Assembly: GCF_020536995.1 (NCBI RefSeq)
Contig: NC_068355.1
Coordinates: 128,140,972-128,204,971, forward strand
From: Dreissena polymorpha
Taxonomy: Eukaryota > Mollusca > Bivalvia > Myida > Dreissenidae
Direction: 5' to 3'
Length of the DNA: 64,000 nucleotides
In this document: positions 34,330 through 46,900 of the stretch, one piece after another
How positions within the stretch are numbered: position 1 is the stretch's first letter
Layout: each line of letters opens with the position of its first letter
The notes under the pieces: generated by a model
What the model saw: the letters and a program-made list of their open reading frames with translations, nothing else
Database searches by the model: none
Told to the model about the DNA's origin: nothing
Position numbers and translations under genes: made by a program

Positions 34330-37300
34330 ATTGCGCAGTTCCTTCATATTTCTCAAAAGGTTTTTTATCTACCTTTACACTTATGTCCAGTCCATATCTG
34401 CTCATGTTATTATGGATACGCACTTGTGGGGTCAGCTGCTGTAACCTGTACGACAACGCTTTGCAGTTCCGTTTTGATACATATTGTATAGATATGTGTT
34501 TTTTAACTGATAAACTGCAAGCTGTCACAAAAAACATCTTGAGTTTATTTGTGCATTTATACTGCTGGAATTTGCGTTGATTTTAAAATGTATTTATGCA
34601 GAATTTCGTATCATCGCAATAAGTTGTATTTACTGGGTTGACTGTCTTAAAACAAAATAAATAGAGAAGATGACACATGATCTGTTAAGACAATTACATG
34701 TAACCAATTTTATATAATTTAACAGAAAACTGGTTTATGCGAGGTAATATATAAAACAGGTGAGCAATGAAAATCTCACATCAAATACTCCTATTGGTCA
34801 ATAATGTTGAGTTAAGATGTAAAGATGCTGCAAGAATGATTGTATTAACAAAAGAGGATGTTAATCTTCATAAAGGGTTATATCACTGCATGATTAAAAC
34901 ATATACATAAGACCTTAACTAAAATATATAGTTATTTTCTAATAAATGGGTCAGGCAGTTCTATAATAATTTGATTTTCATAATGTAATGTAGAAACAAG
35001 GAAGTGTATTTTTCTCATTCATGCACGATAATATTTGTAAAGCACCAATTTTTCTAATTTCAGTAAAGCTTTATTGCTTAAAGAATCATTTGTAAATAAG
35101 GATGTTACATAATTTTGACATTTACGCCTTACTAAGTGTGCAGTCACCTACATGAAGCCCAAACATTTCCGAACGGCTGGATGATCTACTCGGACGCTCC
35201 GTCGACCGGCTAGATCACTGTGTACTCGTGCGGAGCCGGGTCTGATCTGCTCGGGCAGTCTGTGCGAACGTGCCAGCTGGATGGACGCTGAAGCGACGTT
35301 GAACCAAAGTGCTCGTTTGGTAGTCATAATAGCATTCGTGTTATGAAATTGTATTAAGCTCACTTCAATGCCGATTTAAAAAAAAATAAACATAATTAGT
35401 TAAGGTTTACTATTTAACACACGGTATATTCTTATATTCTATAATTACTTATCGGCAGAGTATGGTAAACGCAGCTTTTAAGTATTGAATACCGCAGAAC
35501 AAACATAACTACCTGAAATGTAATATACGACACTTAACACGTTTTTTTACATATTTGTTCATGATGTCAAAAACGTAAATCAATCTGTTCAGTGTTTTAA
35601 TAACACGTATTTTAGTTGAACCAAAGATATTTATTGAAAATTGGAAAGGTGTCGAAATAATTGCAAATGATCAAAATCGGTATAATTTCAAAAGTTTGTG
35701 AAGCGGTGCCGTGTTCACCAATCGGTGATAGTTTAAACGAGTCCAGTTCTCAAGACATGTATGCAAATCCATGTATTTTACAATCCTCTAAAAGGATAGC
35801 TAATTTGAATAGCAACTTGTGCCACATAAGAGTCTCTTCTAAAATAAAATCCAGTTTTCGCGGAGAATGTCGTTCAATATTAGCCTGTGCGGACAGCACA
35901 AACTAACAAAAGAAGACACTTTACGCACAGTTTTCCTAGAACGAGACTCTAGTGATTTCGAGTCGATAAACATTATCTTATCTTTAGGCACGTTGATATA
36001 GACTGATATACTATATACAGCTGAAAAGTCAACTGATACATCTTATTTATGTTTAATTCATTCAGAACATGATTGGCGTGTTCACTTGCGTTTTTGCATG
36101 TGTGTTGGTTGGTTGCTCGCTCGTCCGGTCACTAAATCGAGATGGTTACCATAGATTGGTTTATCAACACTGCATTGAACAACGTGGTTCAATCATGAAA
36201 GGAAGAGCTATCATACTTTTCTCCGCCTGGTTCATTGTTGGTTAACTTGATTAATAGACTGTTCCCGCCGTTGTGTTTCTTTCCCGGGCATTGTCCTGGC
36301 CCTGGGCGGTGTAGTGTTATTTATCATTCTCGTCCATATGTTTTTTACCATCGTCTTTCTCATGTACAAGTTTCACAAGAAAACAGAGGTAAGGACTGAA
36401 CGTTCGCAATTATGTTTATAAAAAAGTGTACAGCAGTTGTGTTAAATGTGGTATCGCTAAAGGTCGGAGCCTTACAGTGCAGTAATATTAACATGCATTC
36501 AGTTTTATTCTTAATTTCAATATACCTTTTACATGGCCCTGTGGTTTCTTTAAATGACTATCGTACTTACGTAATAGCAAGCTGCAGTTATAACGTACGT
36601 ACTACTTCAACATCGCAAATTCTATTCTTCTAAACCGTCCCTCATGGTGAATATTGATTGATTTGTCATCCTTTATAACACCGAAAGCGTTTGACGTATA
36701 ACGACCAATTATATTATTTACATAAACATTTCATCGTCGTCTGGTACCTTTAAGAACATTCAGTTATATTATGTTATCGCTATTTTTGTTCAATGTAGAA
36801 TTTTTGTGTATGTTAATATTTGTTTCACTTTTATCTGTTTGTGTATGTAACGAAATTGTTTAAGAGTGTGTAATTAAACTATTACAATTGTTTAATATTT
36901 GGTGAGTGAATAATAAGATTAAGATTATTGTTCTCGGCACGCAAACAATTCTTAGCGCTCGTGAGGTTCATAGCTGATCAGCTTAAGGCCTTGTTTGAAT
37001 CTAATAGTTATGCTGTACTCAACTCATATGCTGTATTTATGCAGATCATATCGATGATATATCCATGGAGGACGTTGATAACATGAGCGAGATTAAAGAC
37101 TTTGGAAAAAATCCGATGGTTAAACCGCAAACGTTTTCGGATCGTAGTGTACGCTTAAAATTCAAACAAAATGCGCATGTCAATCAACAGTGAAACACCT
37201 TAATTACCGTTGCATATGTATTGAAAAACAAGCACAAAATATACAAGCAAAAGCCATTAATCATTCTAAAATGTTCCAGGCAAAGTAAAAAAAATAATAC

Positions 37301-38065
37301 TTTCCAGTTTTCACAAAGTTTGCATTTCAAATAAAATGCTTTAGCGTGTTCATGTTAAGATTTGTTTATATAATAAACGCATATGAATAGAAGCTACATA
37401 CATCACATAGCTATCATTTATTTCAGTGACGATTACAGAATTTTTATTTGTAACTGATAATCACAAATGTTTGCTTCGCTTTTCAGATATTTCCTTACAT
37501 ATTCTTTATTATAAATGATTGGTTCACACACACTTGTACACAACAACATTATATCACTGAATAAACCCGTACGAAATTTATATCTAACTGAGACAAAGAC
37601 CGACGTTTTTTTTATATTCAAACATGTTCTGAACATACAAGGAATACAGACAGACACGAAATCAGTAACAGAGGCAAATATAAGCTGCAGTCTATATACA
37701 TATGCTATGTTTAATTTTAAGATATTGCAACCAATTTTCCGAACCGGCATACAACTACAAGAACGCATATAATATGTTTAACATATTTAACATAAAATTT
37801 CGAAGTATTTTAGATAACATTGCACATTAACACAAATTTGCTTTAATATTTATTCTTATTAATTGACATGTGTACGTGTACTTTTTAAAACTTTATTATC
37901 GTATGTACTTATCTTCCATCGTACAAACCGCATTTACTGTGAAATGTTGATGTTAAACAGACGGGACCCAGTTAAGGTGGTGAATACATGAGTGGAATCA
38001 GTGATGAGACCGATCTGTCATTTGAATCTACGGCGGAGGAAAGCTCTGTATAACTTCTATATGAA
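34330..38065 (+). pseudogene. Decayed duplicate of the 3' half of gene 1
   Basis: Recognisable exon copies in order: CCP module C at 34330-34470; module E at 35137-35319; transmembrane exon about 36280-36388; tail part 1 at 37045-37139; last exon from 37961. The module E copy keeps the 183-nt length and both splice sites but has two in-frame stops. The transmembrane copy has lost its acceptor bases, the tail copy has a one-base deletion and a lost donor (GA for GT), and the last exon has an early TAA. Modules D, F and G, the six-cysteine exon and tail part 2 are not visible. Intron words near 34620 and 34815 also match gene 1 introns, so this is a DNA-level duplication, not a processed copy. 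Confidence 0.85.
35835..35945. mobile_element. MITE family 1 remnant in the pseudogene
   Basis: Holds TATTAGCCTGTGCGGACAGC and ACACTTTACGCACAGTTTTC; the left half is missing. Its place upstream of the transmembrane exon copy parallels the remnant at 6767-6865. Confidence 0.6.
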
Positions 38066-38204
38066 ATACTATTGGACTCTTTATATATTTCATGTTTAAC
38101 ATACAGTGGACAACAAAACACAACACTCAACTATTTAATTTGTGCTTATTGGCGCTAGGCAGACAAGTCGTTTACATATATTATCTACTGTGCATTATAA
38201 GATT

Positions 38205-38460
38205 GATCCTCATTTTTGTGACACGGGGCTTAATCAATGTGGGAAAGTGTCATCCAAGATTATTTAGTGCAGTTCTCACAGGCTTATCAGGGACGACTGT
38301 TTCCGCCTTAACTGGATTTGCGCTTAGTAAAGACTTCAAACGAAAAAAAAACTCTGGCGGAAAGTGTCGTCCCTATTAAACAGTGTACTGCACAGGCTAA
38401 TTTGTGCCAATAATTTGCGCAAATGCATTAAGTCAATTTTCCCCATAGCGAGTTTCAATT
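38205..38460. mobile_element. MITE family 1, copy paired with 11279-11531
   Basis: A worn full-length copy (GGGGCTTAATCAATGTGGGA at the left, GCAAATGCATTAAGTCAA at the right) lying about 140 bp after the duplicated last exon, as the 11279 copy does after gene 1. It was therefore present before the block duplicated. Confidence 0.7.
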
Positions 38461-41455
38461 GCGTGTTTGTAACCACCGTCGTACAAGGCACTCGGACACT
38501 ACCATGCACGACTATCGCGTATAATTCGTTTTGCATGATGGAATTATTTTTGTGTAGCTACTATAATACATGACTATATACAACGTATTTAATATACGTG
38601 ACTTCTGTTTAACCTGCATGCAAGACTGTTGGATAATAATAGCGTTGCATGAATAACTTATTTTTATGTGAAGGTAATCATTCAAAACAGTGGGAATTTC
38701 TTAATATTGAATGTTGATAGTGTAACCTGTATCGTTCAATACACTGATGTATTTTTGCTTTACATTACATATTGATATCAACTTGAATATGTCTCTGTAA
38801 CCACTCTCAGGCACGACGGACTTATTTGAATATTTAAACCAACTCATTGTAACAGCTATCATAAACGACAATTAAACTTTGCATACTTGTTTAAAATATG
38901 TTAACTTCTGTACGCAATAGAATTTTACGGACTTCAAGGCTTAGTCGTAACAACTTTACTTTGTATTTGCATTTGTGAATCCCTTTTGTATTTGTTAAAG
39001 TGAACTACTGTAAGTTTGTTTTGATTTCCATTAAAATACTGTCAATGTTATCATCTGATTCGTTTTTTTTAAATATTATAGTACATATTTGGTTTTGTAA
39101 ATAAATCCCACATTTGATGGCAGCGATAATGATAAATATATCAATACCATTGCGCGCTTGAGCGCGTGTGTGTGTTTTGTTTTTTTTAGCGTTCATGCGT
39201 AAGTGGTGCTTGCGAAAGCATGTGTGTTTTTGAGCGTTCATGCGTGCGTGGTGCTTGCGAAAGCATGTGTGTTTTTGAGCGTTCATGCGTGCGTGGTGCT
39301 TGCGAAAGCGTGAGTGTTTTTTAGCGTTCATGCGTGCGTGGTTTTTGCGAAAGCGTGTGTGTTTTTGATCGTTAATGAGTGCGTGGTGCTTGAGAAATCG
39401 TGTGTGTTTTTGAGCGTTCATGCGTGCGTGGTGCTTGCGAAAGCGTGTGTGTTTTTGAGCGTTCATGCGTGCGTGGTGCTTGCGAAAGCGTGTGTGTTTT
39501 TGAGTGCATCTGCATCAAATTTGCACTATGGGAGAGTATCCGGGACATCAAGCCAGCAAATGTACCAACTAGAGGATCTTTTATATCATATATACAGTTT
39601 TAATGAAGAAACCACGTTTTATGTATTAGGTGTTTCTTTTGGTAGTGGTTTGAGTCGAGTTCTTAATGGAAACCCCACAAGTCCAGTATGGTGGTAGCCA
39701 GCCTAAACGCAGAAACGCCCGAGTCTGTCATGCTATTCGCCATTGAGGGGAGGGAGCGTTTCCACCGTGCCTAACACCACTTATCTAGCAAGATACTGAC
39801 TATGAAGTCGTCTTCAAAAACATGTTAGCATTGCATGTATAAAACAAAAGAAGCGCATTGTAGATGGAAGGAAATAACGCTAGTACTGAAATTATTATTA
39901 AACCAGGAGTTGGTACCCAATAATATTTCTATACTACATCATAAGGCTAAGAGTTTCTACAAGAACATGTGTGAAAATGGGTTAATTTTTCATGATAAGT
40001 ATACATTATTCTTATGAATATAGAAGCATACGGCCATAATATTTGTTAACATGTTCAACAGTCAGCGACTGTTTTATACATGTTAATTTAACATTGATCT
40101 AAGCGTATTATGAATTATACTTGATTCGATCAATGTCGGTTGGCAGCATTTGTGGTGTGTAAATCATCCTTTGTCTTAAAATTATAAAACACTACAACGA
40201 TCAATGTGGTACACCGTAAATAATATTCCCTACTGACACAATCGACAAATGAGTATGCTCGTTTTGAATACTTAAAACAATTAAGCAGTGAATGCCTTAT
40301 TGTAAATAAATGTTCAGCGTTAAAAGGATTATCTAGATTGGCTGTCGTGAAAGATGTTATGACAAAACCAAAATGAACAATATCTGTGCCAATTCTTTAA
40401 ACTGGGTAAATTTTTTGTTAAAGGTGTTAGTTTATATAATTTTTTAAAAAGTCGTTTGTATATTACCTACTTACAATAAAAGTTGTCACCTTTAGTATAC
40501 CGTGTTTTATCTTTTGAAAAAAGTCAAACTACGTTTGTTATTATTTTCTATATTACTTGTATTATGATGACCATTATTCATTTACCATTGTTTGACACAT
40601 CCCATACACATGTACATATGAATGTGATAATAAATTTAATGTCAATGTATAGCAATTTATTTAAGTTATAATCATCGACGTAGTTTAGTTTTATCATTAA
40701 ACTTCGAGGCCATTTTATGCAAAACATTTTCTGTAAAGAGCTCTATACAAGGTATAAACCTTTATACCACCCAATCAGTTTGCGTCAGTTTTACCACGTT
40801 ACCGTCCAATATTTTACCTATTGAACGTGCATGCGTCCAATTTAAATTACCTTTTGACGATCGACTTTTACCAACATACCCTAGTCTACTCCGATGTTAT
40901 TCTCATATAAAATCGTTATAATCGTTATCATTTTTTTACTTTTTTTAAATGGGTGATTTACAAACGCGCACATGTCAGTCCGATGGTAAAGTACAATAGT
41001 TTTTTATTGAAAAGTATTTTCATTTTATGGAACCCGATAAACTCTAATGAAATAATTCTCTTACACATAACGTTAATGTTTAATTTTTTATAAGCTTGTT
41101 TCTGGAACTAAAACTACAACCCTTCTTTTGGTTGTGACAGAAATGCTTTGAATTTTAAACTTCATTTTCGTAACCCACTGTATATATTCAGCCATCAAGA
41201 AGCATGCATATGCGAGTTAAAGTGGGTCCCGACGTTGAATCTTTACATTCCTGCCATGTCTATTTATTAAATCCAAATTTAACATACCTATGCAAAACAT
41301 AGACTGAATAATGACTGTGCTGGTTTAAAACGGCAGGCATACTTTGCGTTGTAAATTAAAACAATTATACCTTCTTAAATACCGGCCAAATCATTGTGCG
41401 TTATTGTGTTACTTATTTCTTTCGCCAATCAACGTAAATACATTGGAATAGCATA
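38461..41455. other. Intergenic region before gene 3
   Basis: 38640-38850 is related to 13040-13260 downstream of gene 1, extending the duplicated block. A 45-bp minisatellite is at 39186-39505. From 39.5 to 41.4 kb I see AT-rich sequence with no supported exon. Words such as AAATACCGGCC near 41380 recur upstream of gene 2 (near 14642), so the promoter region was duplicated too. Confidence 0.5.
39186..39505. repeat. 45-bp minisatellite, about seven copies
   Basis: The unit contains GCGTTCATGCGTGCGTGGTG and CTTGCGAAAGCGTGTGTGTT. Because 45 is divisible by three, frames stay open on both strands and give 15-residue repeats (such as MNAQKHTRFRKHHAR). No splice sites or homology support translation. 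Confidence 0.85.
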
Positions 41456-41543
41456 ATGGTGGACAATTTAACAGTGTTTGCTTTCTCTGTGCTAATTGGA
41501 TTACTTAGTACTCTGGTGCGTTCTCAGATAATACCGGAAATAG
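41456..41543 (+). CDS. Gene 3 first exon: signal peptide
   Basis: ATG opens [20 protein letters not shown] then VRSQIIPEIG; donor GTAATA, phase 1. It is clearly related to the gene 2 first exon in sequence and exon phase. Confidence 0.82.
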
Positions 41544-43822
41544 GTAATAAACATAAACATACATATTTTTAATTTAAATTCAAAAAAATGTTGCTGACGA
41601 TTGTTTATTGGTATTAAAACTAAATACATATTATCAACTTATTATAGAATTAATCATATCTTCCATTATACATTAATATCAATATAAGCAATGTCTAATT
41701 GAAATGTTTATGGCTATATTTATGAAGTATGCCTAGGCGTCGAACATCGTCATGTAGAAATGCTTTCTTTGCGAAACACGGTATGTGAAATACGTTCTAT
41801 GATTATGTTTAAGTCTGTGAGGATAATGATAACTGCACTGCACTTTATGTGCATAGCATCTGCGATGTTGGAGGAAATGGAACATGCATCTGCGACACAG
41901 GCTACAAGTTTCATGCAGCTCAAGCGCTATGTCTGTTTGGTAAGCTACTTGTTACGATATCACCATTGTTCGAACAAGGGGTGTAAGCATATAACATAAC
42001 TCTGAGGAAAGGAACCCTACTAGCCTAGCTATCGTCTCCAATCCTATAAACTTTAGATGCTTGTACATTATGTTGTAAAACACATTACTGAATAAATATG
42101 TTTAAACCAACATAACTCTAATCGCGCTTTGTAAATTGTATCGCACTTCTTAACCCAATGTATTGCTCAAAGATGAATACAGCTACATATTCTCCTTTTG
42201 TGTTGTGTAGGACAATACACGCTTATTGCTCATATTACGTTAGGGCCTAAGCTTTAATTTGTGGTTTTATAGAATCGTGATTCGCAGCTTTATTTATCAA
42301 TTTTGCAGTACTCATTTTTTATAATATTCATCGAGATTCTGTAGACACAGACACTGCATGCAATTTGATTGCTATGTATACATCAATCAAACAAATTATT
42401 ACGCCGCGTTCATAAGCGCTCATCGTTTATGAATGTGGATGTCATTGATAAAACTTCAGAAATTTTATTATGAAATTATGACTCGTTATCATCCAAAACT
42501 GACTGCCTTGGCGTCAAACAACGTCAAATAGAAATGCTTTCTTTGTGAAACACGGTGTGTGAAATACGTTATATGTTAATGTTTCAGTGTGCGACGATAA
42601 TGATAACTGCACTGCACTCTACAACCAAAGTATCTGCGATGTTGGAGGAACTGACACATGCATCTGCGACACAGGCTACAATTTTAATGCAGCTCAAACG
42701 CTATGTCTGTTTGGTAAGCTACCTGCTAATATCACCACAGTTCGAACTAGGAGTTTAGTTTAAGAATATTACATATCTAATCGCGCTTTGTATCGCAATT
42801 ATCATCAGCATGTATTGCTCGACGAGGAATACAGCTACATATTCCCAATATTGGTGTGGTGTAAGACAATAAACGTTTATTGGTCCAATTACAGGGCCAT
42901 ATTTACTTTAAGTTGTGGTTTTGTAGAATCGGGAGTCGCAGCTTTATTAATTCATTTTGCAATACTTATTTGCTCGTGTTATTCATCGAGCATTTGTAGA
43001 CACAGAAACTGCATGAAATGTGATTGCTTTGTACCAAATGTATATAACAATCATACAAATGATGACATCGCGTTCATAATGCGCTCATCGTTTATGAATG
43101 CGGATTCCTTTGATGAAACTTCAGAAATGTTATCAGGGTGTAAAAACTAGTTACCATCCATAACACACTTTAATTAAGTGCGGTTATGGGCGTTTAAAGA
43201 TCTCATTTTAAGTCTGCGAATACTTCGGATATGAATCTAAATAAATAAAGAGTATGCGTTGGTTTTGGGGGTACTTAAATAACGGTTGGTTGCTTCGATG
43301 CTACTATCGCATTGTTGCTATCGCCTTTGTGGTTGAATCACGAACGGTGCGGCAAAATAAACAAGATAATCTGCTAAGACCTGGTAGACAATTTACGAAC
43401 TAGCGTCTGGCACACCTATCACATAGTAACATAGGGAGGTAATCCTATTCCGAAAGCATGCTCAAAAGGTTATTACAAAATGTATTTTGTTTTATAAGCT
43501 TGTTGAACAACTTATCAGATGGGTTTTTTGGTGATAACTGTTCGTATTAAACAACATAATGCACGTATTTATGACATGCTCTTAGAGCTTTGTCGGACCG
43601 TATTTGGTACAAAAACGAATATGGTACAAGTTTGTACCATATTCGGCCGAATATGGTACAACTGTCTAATTGTACCATATACGTATCTGCAGTTTTGGGG
43701 TAAAATGCCTGACCGAATATGGTACAAACTTGTACCATATTCGGATGAAAAATGTACCACATTCGTTCCGAATATGATACACACTCATCATCGTAATCAT
43801 CATCATCATCATCATCGTTATC

Positions 43823-43860
<38 letters not shown>

Positions 43861-43866
43861 GTTATC

Positions 43867-43917
<51 letters not shown>

Positions 43918-46900
43918 CATCAATTATCAACACCCCAATGATCATCATCGTTGTTATCTTTACCAACACCACCATCATCATCACCATCAAAACCAACATC
44001 ATCATATCCATTATCATGATCGTAATGGTGGTCACAAAAGTTTTTTTTGTGATGATAATGACAGCGATGTTTTCGGTCGATAATGAGGATGTTGTGATGA
44101 TGATGACGACGATGAGAATATCATCATCATCATCGGCCAATAAACATCGCCATCATCATCATCACAAATATTTTGTTATCATCATCATCATTATCATCAT
44201 CGTCGGCCGATAAACATCGCCGTCATCATCATCTAAAAACTTATCATCATCATTATAACCATCATCATCGTCCGATAAACATCGCTGTCATCATCATCCC
44301 AAAACGTTTGTTATCATCATCATCATCATCATTATCATCATCATCATCATCATCACCACAATCATCAAACCCCAATCATCATAACCACTGTCATCATCAT
44401 CACCACCACCATCATCATCACAATTTTTTTACCATCATCATCATCACAAATGTTTTGTCATCATCATCATCACATATTCATTTTACATTTTGTATTTTAT
44501 AATTTGTTTCATTCAAGAGATTCAACAAACTTGTACTTTTTTCATTTATTGGTATACTGACAGGATTTTTCAAAGTAATATTGAAGAACATAGAACAGCA
44601 TTTAAATTTTAATCCAACTGTAGCATTTTGACAAGACATAATATACATATATACATTCATTTTAGTAGCAGCCAAAATATCCCAAATGTGCTTCGTAAAA
44701 AGTTACCAGTAAATGAGCAAATGACAACAAATTTCCGGTAGAAGAACATAATCATCAATCACAAAAATAACATAACAGGTTTCCAAACACCGATATACAT
44801 GTATATTTCACCTGTAATGTCTGTACATGACATCTATGATATCATACCAACCGATTCCACTAACACGCAAACGCAGCCATGCGTTTGCCCATTTTGGCCC
44901 CTTGATGATTTCTTTTATTGCCGAAATAAGACCGCTGTTTCTGCCCGCTCTTGTTAATAGGAAACGAACGCTAACAGGATTTCTGTTACTAGTATCTAGT
45001 CCAATATCCGGCCGAATGTAAATTCTAGGTGTTTGCAAACTCATTGACCTTATTAAATCTCTAAAGGGTTTGCCGACCTTCGCCAACACAAACTGGATTG
45101 ACGGGTTTGATTGTATGCAGAACTTAAAAATTTCAACTTGAATGTGAAGTGGTAACATCAGAAATGGAAAAGTCGTTCGCTTCTGTGCCCTCCTATTGTT
45201 TATCATATCTTGAAGCTCTTTCAGGGCTGAACACACAGAGACGTCACCGTTGTCGCCAGAGTCACCGTTGTCGCCGGAGTCACCGTTGTCGCCAGACGCA
45301 GCGTTGTCGCCGGAGTCACCGTTGTCGCCGGAGTCACCGTTGTCGCTGGAGTCACCGTTGTCGCCGGAGTCACCGTTGTCGCAAGAGTCACCGTTGTCGC
45401 CAGACGCAGCGTTGTCGCCAGATGCAGTGTTGTCGCCAGACGCAGCGTTGTCGCCGGAGTCACCGTTGTCGCCAGACGCAGCGTTTTCGCCGGAGTCACC
45501 GTTGTCGCCGGAGTCACCGTTGTCGCTGGAGTCACCGTTGTCGCCGGAGTCACCGTTGTCGCAAGAGTCACCGTTGTCGCCAGACGCAGCGTTGTCGCCA
45601 GATGCAGTGTTGTCGCCAGACGCAGCGGTGTCGCCGGAGTCACCGTTGTCGCCAGAGTCACCGTTGTCGCCAGACGCAGCGTTGTCGCCTGACGCAGCGT
45701 TGTCGCCAGACGCAGCGCTGTCGCCAGAGTCACCGTTGTCATACGACTGTTCTAAGCGTGATATTATGTCCTTGTACACGCGTTGATTGATACGGATACT
45801 TACGTAATGCATGCCAAATCCTTCTGGGAAATACCCCAATGCAATTGTTCCAACATCACCATCGAACTTTCCATCTGCTGACACAATTGATGAGTGTTCT
45901 AGTCCTCGGGTAGAAACTACCAGGCACTGCAAATTATATTCTCTCATAAGTGCAATGAGCGTGAGGTTGTCGCCGTATGTCCCATTCTTAGACATATTCT
46001 TAACGTATTCATCAAATGTTTCATCATAGACAAAAGTTTCATAGAAATATCTGTTTTCTACAATGTGATGGACTGCTTCCTTACGTAAAGCATCTACGTC
46101 TTTGTATATACCAATTTTACCAAGTTGATGCGATATAGCAGCAAATTGACAATTTCCATCCGGATTTGGGTCCATGGCAATATTCACCCCATCCAACAAC
46201 TGCAGATTTTCATGGTGTGTTAAAACATGATAGTACTTAGTTCTGTGATTTTGTTTCTCTGAGCGGTTCTGTTTTAATGAATGTTTTTTAATTTTTCGTT
46301 GTTTCTCTAACGCAACAGTTAGGCTAGTCATGTTTTCGACCCCAACCGATTTGCTTACGAATCCAAGTTCGGGTTTGTTCGGTACTTGAAATGACACGAT
46401 ATAAACACCATTTCGTTTTACTTTTTCTACCTTGCCTTCGATAACATATCTTTTGGTTGACACCCTGGATTTTCGAAAGGGATAGCGAATTAATACTGTC
46501 TCTCCTACTTTGTACTTGCTTGGGGAAGTTGCGTTTTTCAACAGCGACCTGTAAGCCTTTTTATTTGCTCGCCGTATGGTTTTCTTTATTTCACGAGAAC
46601 TATGACGTTCTTTGGTAAAAACATGACTTCTTCCGTAGTAGGCTTCAAAGGGCGTGAGACCCCCAAGAACTCGTTTGAAACTTGTGTTTATGGCATAGGC
46701 TAAATCTTGAAGCCCTTCGACCCAGTTAAATCCACGTTTACTTTTTGTTGCAAATAGAATCTTGGCCTTTATAACACTGTTTGACCTTTCACACTTGCCC
46801 TGTGATTGAGGATGATACGGCCTACTATTGATCATTTTGATGTTGTACTTGTTCAACAAAAGTTTCATACTAGGGCCTTTAAATTCCAGTCCGTTGTCAC

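Noticed and set aside
45149-45790. Long open frames in three frames over the transposase repeat (Ser-Pro-Glu and Cys-Arg-Arg types on plus, Thr-Val-Thr type on minus)
   Set aside because: They are by-products of a repeat whose units are multiples of three. Only the minus-strand frame continuous with the integrase and OTU domains has recognisable homology.
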